Source: Bacteroidia bacterium (GTDB lineage: Bacteria > Bacteroidota > Bacteroidia > Palsa-965). From it: a stretch of 64,000 nt of DNA. The stretch lies in the NCBI GenBank assembly GCA_025454955.1, contig JALONL010000012.1:224298-288297 (forward strand). Direction: 5' to 3'. Position numbers and translations under genes: made by a program. The notes under the pieces are model-generated. The model saw only the letters and a program-made list of their open reading frames with translations. It searched no databases and was not told the origin of the DNA. Within the stretch, counting starts at the first letter, position 1. Each line of letters begins with the position of its first letter. Shown here in pieces: positions 46,132-53,488 of the stretch.

Positions 46132-46763
46132 CATACTCAGTCTGTCTCAGTCTGATTATACTGATGGCCGCCTGCCATCCGAATGCCCATAAAAAAATCA
46201 AAAATCCGGAATTACTCCAAGTCTCTCCTTCCAATAATTTAGTAATAAATTCAGAATTCATTAGCTTCAATGACAAAGCCATAAATAAAGTTCTGTTCAA
46301 TGGAAAAATATACCCCTTAGAGGACGTTATTGACCCTGAAACTTTCGATTTACTACCCAATTTCAAAGAAGATTCTTTGAAAATTGCACTTCCATATTAC
46401 ACTGGAATGCACTTGTACTGTTATTACAAAGACAAAAATTACATCTACTTTTTCGACGAGTTCGAGGATTCTGTTTTGCGTGTTATGAGCAGCGCAGACA
46501 ACTACTTTATTGCCGGAGGTGCCTATTTGATAATTAACAACAATGTATATTGCTTTGCACAGCATGTCAAACAGGCCGACAAAAATTCTTTCAGGGTAAT
46601 TCAGTCATTTGAGAATCATTCTGAATGGAAATTTGCGTTTGGGGTGGATAAGAATTACATCTACGAAGGCGCTCATATTATGACCCGGAAAAATTTTGAC
46701 CAAAAATTCTGGCCAAATCCAGACTCTTTGAAACTGCTCTATTATGAAAGATTACCAGATTAA
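46110..46763 (+). CDS. DKNYY-type lipoprotein (immunity candidate)
   Basis: A 217-residue lipoprotein with a hydrophobic signal ending in LMAAC (Cys22), so it should be anchored in a membrane facing the periplasm. Two 'DKNYIY' motifs (about 108-113 and 180-185) fit the DKNYY family, a beta-repeat family of unknown function that I associate with secreted or immunity-type proteins. Its start overlaps the upstream predicted hydrolase gene by 22 nt, implying tight stoichiometry. A periplasmic lipoprotein encoded directly after a predicted cell-wall-type hydrolase is the classic position of an immunity protein; that role is inferred. Confidence 0.65.
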   Translation: MENQAKITYSVCLSLIILMAACHPNAHKKIKNPELLQVSPSNNLVINSEFISFNDKAINKVLFNGKIYPLEDVIDPETFDLLPNFKEDSLKIALPYYTGMHLYCYYKDKNYIYFFDEFEDSVLRVMSSADNYFIAGGAYLIINNNVYCFAQHVKQADKNSFRVIQSFENHSEWKFAFGVDKNYIYEGAHIMTRKNFDQKFWPNPDSLKLLYYERLPD

Positions 46764-46819
46764 AAAAGCATATCGGGTTAAAAATTCTAAGTTTCAGGAG
46801 CAGTTTTTAAGGTTTTATA

Positions 46820-46827
46820 TATCTTTG
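46820..46827 (+). promoter_or_regulatory. -7 box (TATCTTTG) of first M48 gene
   Basis: An exact TAnnTTTG match 43 bp before ATG 46871, leaving a leader of about 38 nt. It marks the return to the background base composition after the AT-rich cassette. Confidence 0.55.
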
Positions 46828-46870
46828 ATTTGCTAACCAATAACCCCGAAAATCAAGACTTCTTTAATCA

Positions 46871-49228
46871 ATGAAACACACCCGCATTTTCTCTCTGCTG
46901 GCGTTGCTTCTTGGCACAACGCTCTCCGCCCAAACCCTCTTCCACTCGCACGGCACCCTGCCCGGCCCGCTTACCGGCAAGCCCGATGAGCGCGCCAAAA
47001 AGCTGGTAGAGGAACGAAAATTGGAAAGCAGCCTGATGGATGAAAGCGAAACGGCTTTCATTTACCTTACCGAATATTCGTTTGCCAACTTTGTAAACTC
47101 GGGCAGGCTTACCGTGGGCGATTCGGTGAGCAATTATGCGGGGCGTATCCTCGACAAACTGCTGGTGAAAGACCCCAAGCTGCGCAAGAAAATTACGGTT
47201 TACACCCTGCGCTCGACCGAGGTAAATGCGTTTATGATGGCCAACGGCGCACTGCTGCTGAGCACCGGATTGGTGGCGCACATCGAAAACGAGGCGCAAT
47301 TAGCCTTCATTCTCTCGCACGAAATTGTACACTTCCGCGAACGCCACAACCTGCAGGGATTTCGCAACAGGCAGCGTGCCGAAAGCCGCTACTTCGACCC
47401 GATGGCGGGTGTACTGCGCTTTACACGCGAGCTTGAACTGGAAGCCGATGAGGAAGGCGTGAAAATTTTCCGCGCGGCCGGCTATGCGCTGCACGAAGGC
47501 TACTCGGCTCTGAAAATGCTCGAACATCACGACTGGTCGTTCGGACAGATTCCAATGTACCCGAGCTTTTTCGAGCATGGCGATTACCGTTTTCCGTCGT
47601 ACTACACCCTCGACAAAATTGCCGAAGTGGAAAAAGACGATGTGGAGCGCGACGAATCACGCAGCACACACCCGGGTATCGACAAACGCCTGCGTGTAAT
47701 TGCGCCCCTGCTGGGCGATACAGCCATGCGCACCCCGCTGTGGGTTATTTCCGAAAGCAGTTTCCGCATGGCACAAAACCTCTGCCGTCGCGAAGTCATA
47801 AACCTTTACCTCGAAGAGCGCAATTACCCCGAAGCCATTTACGGCGCATACATTCTGCTGCAGCAAAACAGCAACGACCTTTTTGCTCAGGAAGTAATCG
47901 GCAAAGCGCTTTACAACTTGGCCATGTATTACAGCGAATCGGAATACTTTAAGCTGCCCGATGTGTTTATTTACGAAACAAATCCGGCATTCGACAGCAA
48001 CAACGACGATCCCGATTACGAAATGCAGGGCCCCGAAGAAGTACCCGGCGAATGCCAGCGACTTGTACATTTCTTCCACCAGCTTTATCCGCACGAATGG
48101 GCCGTGCTGGCGCTCGACTGGAACTGGAAACTGAATGTGCAGAGCGGCTTTGAAGACAACACCAACCAGCGTTGCCTCCACCTCATGGAAACCATGAAAG
48201 CCTGGCAATACCTGAGGCCAAACGACTTTTACAAAACACCCTTTTCGCCCACCGATTCTTCGCAGGCCGATGTATTCGACAAATACAGAAGCCCCTCGGA
48301 TCTCACCTCAACGCGCTTGCCGAAATTTTACCCGAAGAAAATTCGTGAAGAAATTTACAAGGAAAACAGCGGCCGCACTTTTTACAGCATGACCGAGTAC
48401 GAGGAGTTCCGCGACCGTGTACAGCGCGAAGTAAAAACAGCCATACGCGAAAAACGCGAAGCCACACTCACCGATCCGGCCCTGCTGGTGCAGTACAAAG
48501 GCCCCTACCCAGCCGGGCAGTCGAAAATGGATTCGGTGTATTTCTACTACCGTTATGCGTTTGTGGAATACATGCAGGCCAGCAATAAATTCCTGCTCAC
48601 GTTCGAAGATGTGCGCGAAAATCAACGTGCCAATCCGTACGAAGATTTAGACATCAAATCGCGCAGCCAGCGCGGATTAGTGGGGCCCGAAGGCCTTGGT
48701 GCCACACGCGTGGCCGTAATGGAGCCCAACTTCTACTGGCTCACGCAAAACCCGTCGACCGGCGAAACACAGTACGACGGTAAACGCAGCGGCGAAATGC
48801 TTGTGGCACAGGAACGCTCAATGCTTTCGGCCGCCAAGTCGATGCGCATGGACGTAACCTACATGAACACCGAAAAGATGAAAAGCAGCGACACTGCGCT
48901 TTACACCACCTACTGCATGTTAAAAGCCTGGCTTAACGAACGTGGCGAACTGGGCGGAAACGAACTCATACGCAACACCGCCCACGCCAGCCTGGGCGAT
49001 ACCATTGCCAGCCGCCTCGGCACACCTTACGTAATGAACACCTATTTTACCACCAAAAAAACAGGAGGCAAAAAATACACCCGTTACGTGACCATAATTT
49101 ACGACCTGCGCAGCGGCGATATGGTGATGCTTCATCAACAGGTACACAAGGGCAAAGCCAAAGAAAACCGCATGTTGATGTACTTCAACGACGGTTTCAG
49201 GGCCATGAAAAGGCCAAAGAACGACTGA
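46871..49228 (+). CDS. Secreted M48-type zinc peptidase, copy 1
   Basis: A 785-residue exported metallopeptidase. The signal peptide (1-20) ends LSAQ. The M48 domain (about 80-270) has the substrate strand 'EVNAFMMANGALLLSTGL', the zinc motif HEIVH (His150, Glu151, His154) and third ligand Glu189 in 'ELEAD'. The remaining 500 residues are a TPR-like helical region ('YPEAIYGAYILLQQNSNDLFAQEVIGKALYNLA') and a C-terminal alpha/beta domain ending 'TIIYDLRSGDMVMLHQQVH'. Two more proteins of the same architecture are encoded within 7 kb. Targets are probably misfolded or surface proteins in the envelope (inference). Confidence 0.9.
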   Translation: MKHTRIFSLLALLLGTTLSAQTLFHSHGTLPGPLTGKPDERAKKLVEERKLESSLMDESETAFIYLTEYSFANFVNSGRLTVGDSVSNYAGRILDKLLVKDPKLRKKITVYTLRSTEVNAFMMANGALLLSTGLVAHIENEAQLAFILSHEIVHFRERHNLQGFRNRQRAESRYFDPMAGVLRFTRELELEADEEGVKIFRAAGYALHEGYSALKMLEHHDWSFGQIPMYPSFFEHGDYRFPSYYTLDKIAEVEKDDVERDESRSTHPGIDKRLRVIAPLLGDTAMRTPLWVISESSFRMAQNLCRREVINLYLEERNYPEAIYGAYILLQQNSNDLFAQEVIGKALYNLAMYYSESEYFKLPDVFIYETNPAFDSNNDDPDYEMQGPEEVPGECQRLVHFFHQLYPHEWAVLALDWNWKLNVQSGFEDNTNQRCLHLMETMKAWQYLRPNDFYKTPFSPTDSSQADVFDKYRSPSDLTSTRLPKFYPKKIREEIYKENSGRTFYSMTEYEEFRDRVQREVKTAIREKREATLTDPALLVQYKGPYPAGQSKMDSVYFYYRYAFVEYMQASNKFLLTFEDVRENQRANPYEDLDIKSRSQRGLVGPEGLGATRVAVMEPNFYWLTQNPSTGETQYDGKRSGEMLVAQERSMLSAAKSMRMDVTYMNTEKMKSSDTALYTTYCMLKAWLNERGELGGNELIRNTAHASLGDTIASRLGTPYVMNTYFTTKKTGGKKYTRYVTIIYDLRSGDMVMLHQQVHKGKAKENRMLMYFNDGFRAMKRPKND

Positions 49229-49245
49229 TAAATGCAACATCCGCA

Positions 49246-49290
49246 CAAAAACAGCGTTATGCCAGTGCAAACGCTGTTTTTGTTTTTTTT
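49246..49290 (+). terminator. Terminator after first M48 gene
   Basis: A 13-bp perfect stem CAAAAACAGCGTT / AACGCTGTTTTTG around an 11-nt loop, followed by eight T (49283-49290), 17 nt after the stop codon. Confidence 0.9.
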
Positions 49291-49336
49291 AACTTTCCGG
49301 CCTGTGAAATCGGGCAAAAAATTCCATCTATAACTG

Positions 49337-49344
49337 TATCTTTA
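49337..49344 (+). promoter_or_regulatory. -7-like box (TATCTTTA) of second M48 gene
   Basis: One mismatch to TAnnTTTG, 46 bp before ATG 49391 and directly after the preceding terminator, so the second M48 gene has its own promoter. Confidence 0.4.
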
Positions 49345-49390
49345 AGCGTATCCGATCATTATGCCCGGGCATGCTCCCCAAAAAATAGCT

Positions 49391-51766
49391 ATGAAAAAAC
49401 TATTCTTTCTCCCTGTTTTATTTGTTTCGGCTTTATGTATTGCCCAGCCTGCCGCCCCGGTTCGTGTGGGGCCGCTGCAACCTGCGGGTAAACTTCCGGC
49501 CACATTTACCACGCCCAGCCATGTGCTGGTGGAACAGGAAATTGCCCGCCGCAAAGCCGGCGGCGATCCTATGGATGAAGGCGAAATGGAATTTACCACC
49601 GAAGTAAACTACTACTCGCAGCAACGCCTCACCTCGGGCCTCATCCTCTACAACGACCCGATGAGCAACTACATTACCGATGTGGCCCGCCTGCTGCTCA
49701 AAGACGATACGGCGCTGTTTAACAAACTGCGGTTTTACGTATATAAAACACCCGACCCCAACGCCTTTACTTCGGCCACCGGCGTAATTATGCTCACCGT
49801 GGGCATGATGGCACAGATCGACAATGAAGCCCAATTAGCCTATATCCTTTCGCATGAAATTATGCACTACAAGCAAAAACACATGCTTAAAGGATATCGC
49901 AAACGCGAAAAACTGGAAGAACAAACCGGCAACGCACCCAGCTACATGTGGAGCCGCAGCTATTTCCAGTTTACCCGCGAACACGAACTCGAAGCCGATG
50001 CAATGGGCTTCGACCTCTACAGCAAATCGAACTACCGCGCACACGAAGCACTGCGCATGTTTGATGTGCTCGAATATTCCGACCTGCCTTTCGACGATAT
50101 GACTTTCGATACGCTCTGGTTTAACCGCGGCGATATGAAAGTGCCCGGCGGATATTTCCGCAAAGAAGTTGATCCGATTTATTCCGACGATAACTACGAA
50201 GACCGCAACAGCACACACCCCAATGTACGCAAGCGCCGCATGGCCCTCATGTCGTCGGTTGACAGTGTGAGCGAAGACGGCCGCCTGTTGTACATTGTTT
50301 CAAAAGAACGTTTCATCCAATACCGCGAACGTTGCCGCTACGAAGTATGCCGCCTGCACATGCTCGTGCGCGATTATCCCGAGGCCATTTACTGCGCCTA
50401 CATGCTGCTGCAAAAACATCCCGACGATATTTACCTGAAAAAAATGATTGGCTACGCGCTGTTTAACCTCACCAGCTACAGCCAGACCAAGAGCTCGGGC
50501 AATATGTATTTCGATCCCTCGCAAATGTTTATGAGCTACCGCGGCGGACGTTTCTCGCGCCTGAGCACCGGCGGTTACTACCGTTTGCCCAACTGGGAAA
50601 AAATGACCGGACAGCAGCAGCAGTTGTTTCACCTTTTCGACAAACTGGAGCCCGATGAACTTACAGTACTCTCGCTCACCTACAACTGGGATTTATACCG
50701 CGCCGATACCACCGATAAATTTCAGTCGCAGATTTGCGACAGTTTGTTTTCTATGCTGGTATTCAAACAAAACTTGCCCCGCAGTTACTTCTCTACCATT
50801 TCTGCCGAAGCCGCACGGCTCAAGCTGCGCGAAGATTCGATACAACGCGCAAAAGACGTGGGCGAAACAGGCGATTCGAAATATTCGCGCCTCGACAAAT
50901 TCAAACTCAACTCCGATAAAGAACGGTTTGTGAAATTTGCGTTTGTGGATCTGCTCAACGATTCACTCTTCGTTGAACGTTTCAACTACTACACATCGCA
51001 ACGCACCAGTTTTGTGGAAGCCGACGAAACACCCGAATGGCTGCTGCGACGCGGCATGAGTAAAAAGGAAAAGGAAGAGTGGAAGAAATACGAAAAGGAA
51101 AACGGCTACGGTGTGGACAAGGTGCTGGTGATTTGCCCCGAGTATGAAACTTACCGCCAGAAGACACGCAAACAGCGCGAACTCGATCAGGACTACGCCG
51201 CCAGCGAAAACGGACAGGTTACGCTTTGCAGTGTAATTCGCCGTCAGGCTGCCGCGCAGGGCGTGCAAACCACCATTCTCTCGCCCTTCGAAATGGACAG
51301 CCTCGACACCGATTCGTTTGCCGCCATGGCCACACTCAACGAATGGTTCTTCGAACGCCTTCGCCACGGCAACAACCGCTACACCATGACACTCAACAAC
51401 AAACGCGAAACCGACTCGATTGCCGCGTTGTACAATGTGCGCTACATTATGTTTACCGCAGTGGAAACCGCCAAACGCAAGCGCATTCAGCGTCCGGTGC
51501 TTTACACGGTAACCTGTGTGATATTCCCGCCGGCGTTGTATAAACTGTTCATTCCGCAGGTACGCTATCAGTTTGAAGCCGCCGTACTCGATTTGAAAAC
51601 GGGCGAAGTGATTTATGTGGATTACGATGTGAAGCGCAAAGGCAAGGAAAAAGAGCAGACCGACAAATATTTCGGCGAATTATTCAAGAAGCTCAAAGCC
51701 CCCAAACTGCCCAAGCCTGCGCCTCCCAAAGAAGAAGTATCGCCCGAAGAAGCGCATAAGCAATAA
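49391..51766 (+). CDS. Secreted M48-type zinc peptidase, copy 2
   Basis: A 791-residue exported metallopeptidase from ATG 49391, where the signal peptide 'MKKLFFLPVLFVSALCIAQ' begins. The M48 domain has 'NAFTSATGVIMLTVGMM', HEIMH (His155, Glu156, His159) and Glu199 in 'HELEAD'. It is followed by the same 'Y.EAIY.AYMLLQKHPDDIYLKKMIGYALFNL' helical repeat as copy 1 and a C-terminal domain with 'VTCVIFPPALYKLFIPQ' and 'AAVLDLKTGEVIYVDYDV'. It overlaps the next gene by one base (TAATG), so a small HELLH protein is made with it. Confidence 0.9.
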   Translation: MKKLFFLPVLFVSALCIAQPAAPVRVGPLQPAGKLPATFTTPSHVLVEQEIARRKAGGDPMDEGEMEFTTEVNYYSQQRLTSGLILYNDPMSNYITDVARLLLKDDTALFNKLRFYVYKTPDPNAFTSATGVIMLTVGMMAQIDNEAQLAYILSHEIMHYKQKHMLKGYRKREKLEEQTGNAPSYMWSRSYFQFTREHELEADAMGFDLYSKSNYRAHEALRMFDVLEYSDLPFDDMTFDTLWFNRGDMKVPGGYFRKEVDPIYSDDNYEDRNSTHPNVRKRRMALMSSVDSVSEDGRLLYIVSKERFIQYRERCRYEVCRLHMLVRDYPEAIYCAYMLLQKHPDDIYLKKMIGYALFNLTSYSQTKSSGNMYFDPSQMFMSYRGGRFSRLSTGGYYRLPNWEKMTGQQQQLFHLFDKLEPDELTVLSLTYNWDLYRADTTDKFQSQICDSLFSMLVFKQNLPRSYFSTISAEAARLKLREDSIQRAKDVGETGDSKYSRLDKFKLNSDKERFVKFAFVDLLNDSLFVERFNYYTSQRTSFVEADETPEWLLRRGMSKKEKEEWKKYEKENGYGVDKVLVICPEYETYRQKTRKQRELDQDYAASENGQVTLCSVIRRQAAAQGVQTTILSPFEMDSLDTDSFAAMATLNEWFFERLRHGNNRYTMTLNNKRETDSIAALYNVRYIMFTAVETAKRKRIQRPVLYTVTCVIFPPALYKLFIPQVRYQFEAAVLDLKTGEVIYVDYDVKRKGKEKEQTDKYFGELFKKLKAPKLPKPAPPKEEVSPEEAHKQ

Positions 51767-52260
51767 TGCCCAAAGATTTTGAATCCATTCGCCGCCGCTT
51801 TCGTTCTGCCCTTGAAAAAGGCACACCGGGAGCGGCGGCACTCGAAAAACTCTGCGACGAGTTAGGTCTTTTACGCACAGGTTCGGTATTCCGCATGGCT
51901 CCCGAAATAAGTCAGGCCTACGCCATAGCCTCCGGCGCAAAACCCATTGAAATACTAATCAGCCCGCAGTTGCTCGAAGAGAATTTCGACTTCGGCCTGC
52001 TCACGCGCATTCTTGCTCACGAGCTTCTGCACGTAGAACAGCGCACAAGGCTTTTCCCAATGAAAGATCACGACGAGCGCGAGTTTCTGGCTTACGCCGA
52101 TACGCTGCTGCGGAAAGATCTTCCGCCCATCGCACAACGGTATGTGCGGGTGGAGTTTTTGAAGAAAGGGTTGAGTTATTATCCGCGGTTATCGAAGTGG
52201 AAGCAGTGGTGGTACAGGGATGTGAAGGCGGAGCTGGAGAGATATGGAAAAACCTTGTGA
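51766..52260 (+). CDS. Small HELLH zinc-peptidase-like protein
   Basis: A 164-residue cytosolic protein starting on the last base of the preceding stop codon (TAATG). It carries HELLH (His85, Glu86, His89) after a hydrophobic strand ('LTRILAHELLHVEQ'). A plausible third ligand is Glu106 in 'DEREFLAYAD'. This is the minimal gluzincin core, but the rest does not resemble M48 and I know no family name. It may be an independent metallopeptidase or a helper of the upstream protease. The C-terminus (LSKWKQWWYRDVKAELERYGK) is a basic amphipathic helix. Confidence 0.7.
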   Translation: MPKDFESIRRRFRSALEKGTPGAAALEKLCDELGLLRTGSVFRMAPEISQAYAIASGAKPIEILISPQLLEENFDFGLLTRILAHELLHVEQRTRLFPMKDHDEREFLAYADTLLRKDLPPIAQRYVRVEFLKKGLSYYPRLSKWKQWWYRDVKAELERYGKTL

Positions 52261-52641
52261 TTGCAGAAAAAACACGGCGCAAAGCGCCGCGCACGAAGCG
52301 CAAGGATATGCGCGAAGCGCATAAATGATCGCGGTGAAACCGCGCCCCCCCTCTGACACGATTCTACTCTGACGCGATTCCCGTCGGGGCGCGATTCTAC
52401 TCTGACGCGATTCCCGTAGGGGCGTGATTCTACTCTGAAGCGATTCCCGTCGGGGCGTGAGGCATCGCGCCCAGCGAGGACGCGATGACCTGATTCTACA
52501 CGACAGATTCTTCACACAGGATCCTGTGCAGGATTCTTCACGCAGGATCCCTGTGCAGGATTCCTGTGCAGCACCTCAGTGCAGGCTCCCTCGCCCGGCA
52601 TAGTACGCCGGGCGCGACGCCTCGCGCCCTTACGGGAATCC

Positions 52642-52704
52642 TGTCGGGTGTCGGGTGTCGGGTGTCGGGTGTCCGGTGTCCGGTGTCGGGTGTGTGGTGT
52701 CGGG
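52642..52704. repeat. Nine-copy heptamer microsatellite (TGTCGGG)
   Basis: Nine consecutive 7-bp units: TGTCGGG four times, TGTCCGG twice, TGTCGGG, TGTGTGG, TGTCGGG. The phase is unbroken, so the array grew by slippage or duplication and later acquired substitutions. Confidence 0.9.
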
Positions 52705-52730
52705 GGGGCGCTGGGGGGATGAGGGAGTTT

Positions 52731-52749
52731 TTTACGCCTTCGGCGTAAA
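52731..52749. terminator. Hairpin with TTC loop, possible terminator
   Basis: TTTACGCC / GGCGTAAA around TTC, 32 bp beyond the leftward stop codon at 52781. It has the same GCC-TTC-GGC core as the palindromes at 40396. Without a proper U-run its terminator role is uncertain. Confidence 0.4.
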
Positions 52750-52780
52750 TCATTTCTCAGGTGTTTATCGGGAGAAACCT

Positions 52781-53482
52781 CTACAACAATATCCCTACTC
52801 CAAAAAATACAGAAAACGCCCTGCGCATTCCGAAATCACGCTGAAAATGTTCGGCGGTGAAAACGGGATCATCTTTGGCGCTGATGTTTAGCACATAAGG
52901 TACGGCAAAACGCAAACCCGTGTTGGCTACTACCCTGTTCCAGAAAAGCATTTGTGTGCCGAAGGCAAACTGGGCTTGCAGCGCGGTTTGCATTTCAGGA
53001 GTGGCGCCGTTGATGTAGAGGGGAACGTCGAGCGAGTCGGCTACATCACCTTTGTATTTGGCCTGGGCATATACGAGTTCGGCATCCCAGAATTTTCCGA
53101 TGGGTGCTATGCCGCCGCGGTTTTTGCGGAACGTGCGGAAGACGAGCGACATGGTCTGGCCTTCGAGCCGTGTGCCGTAGTAGGTTTCTGCGCCGCCGTT
53201 GAATGCGTAGTTGTTTCCTACGTCCATGCTAAAGCGATTATAGCTTAAACCTACCTGCGTGCGACGGCTGATGATGCAGTGAAGCGCACCGCCGTACTGG
53301 AAGTTGTACACGAAACGATTGTCGGAAAGCAATCCGAAAGGCGTGACCGAGGTAAAGTTGAACGGCATGTACGCTCCTTCGGCCTGCACAATGATGCGGT
53401 GACCAAGATAGCCGCCTTTGCCCTGTGCAGAGGCTGTATATGTGGCTGCAAGCAGCAGCGCGAGAATGAGAATCCTTTTCAT
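52781..53482 (-). CDS. Outer-membrane-type beta-barrel protein
   Basis: A 233-residue exported protein with a signal peptide (1-20, ending TASAQ) and alternating amphipathic strands typical of a small porin-like barrel: 'GHRIIVQAEGAYMPFNF', 'FVYNFQYGGALHCIISRRTQVGLSYNRFSM', 'FWDAELVYAQAKYKG', 'NRVVANTGLRFAVPYVL'. The C-terminus 'AFSVFFGVGILL' fits a last strand. It begins 6 nt after the stop codon of the third M48 gene on the same strand, so the two are co-transcribed and may work together at the outer membrane. Confidence 0.75.
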   Translation of the reverse strand: MKRILILALLLAATYTASAQGKGGYLGHRIIVQAEGAYMPFNFTSVTPFGLLSDNRFVYNFQYGGALHCIISRRTQVGLSYNRFSMDVGNNYAFNGGAETYYGTRLEGQTMSLVFRTFRKNRGGIAPIGKFWDAELVYAQAKYKGDVADSLDVPLYINGATPEMQTALQAQFAFGTQMLFWNRVVANTGLRFAVPYVLNISAKDDPVFTAEHFQRDFGMRRAFSVFFGVGILL

Positions 53483-53488
53483 GACTGC

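Larger units (their letters stand above)
52261..52780. repeat. Noncoding mosaic of tandem repeats and palindromes
   Basis: This is a 520-bp gap between two convergent genes with no credible ORF. In order: short palindromes around 52270-52345 (for example CGCGGTGAAACCGCG); three 33-bp tandem units beginning GATTCTACTCTGA at 52360, 52393 and 52426; imperfect 27-bp units with CACAGGATCCTGTG at 52515-52528; a stretch with CGCCCGGC / GCCGGGCG arms (about 52590-52615); nine heptamers based on TGTCGGG (52642-52704); and a final hairpin TTTACGCC-TTC-GGCGTAAA (52731-52749). It is GC-rich compared with its surroundings. Confidence 0.8.

Noticed and set aside
52538..52753. 71-codon minus-strand frame rich in His, Thr, Pro and Asp
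   Set aside because: It is the translation of the TGTCGGG heptamer array. All frames of a 7-bp repeat stay open by chance, and there is no start context.
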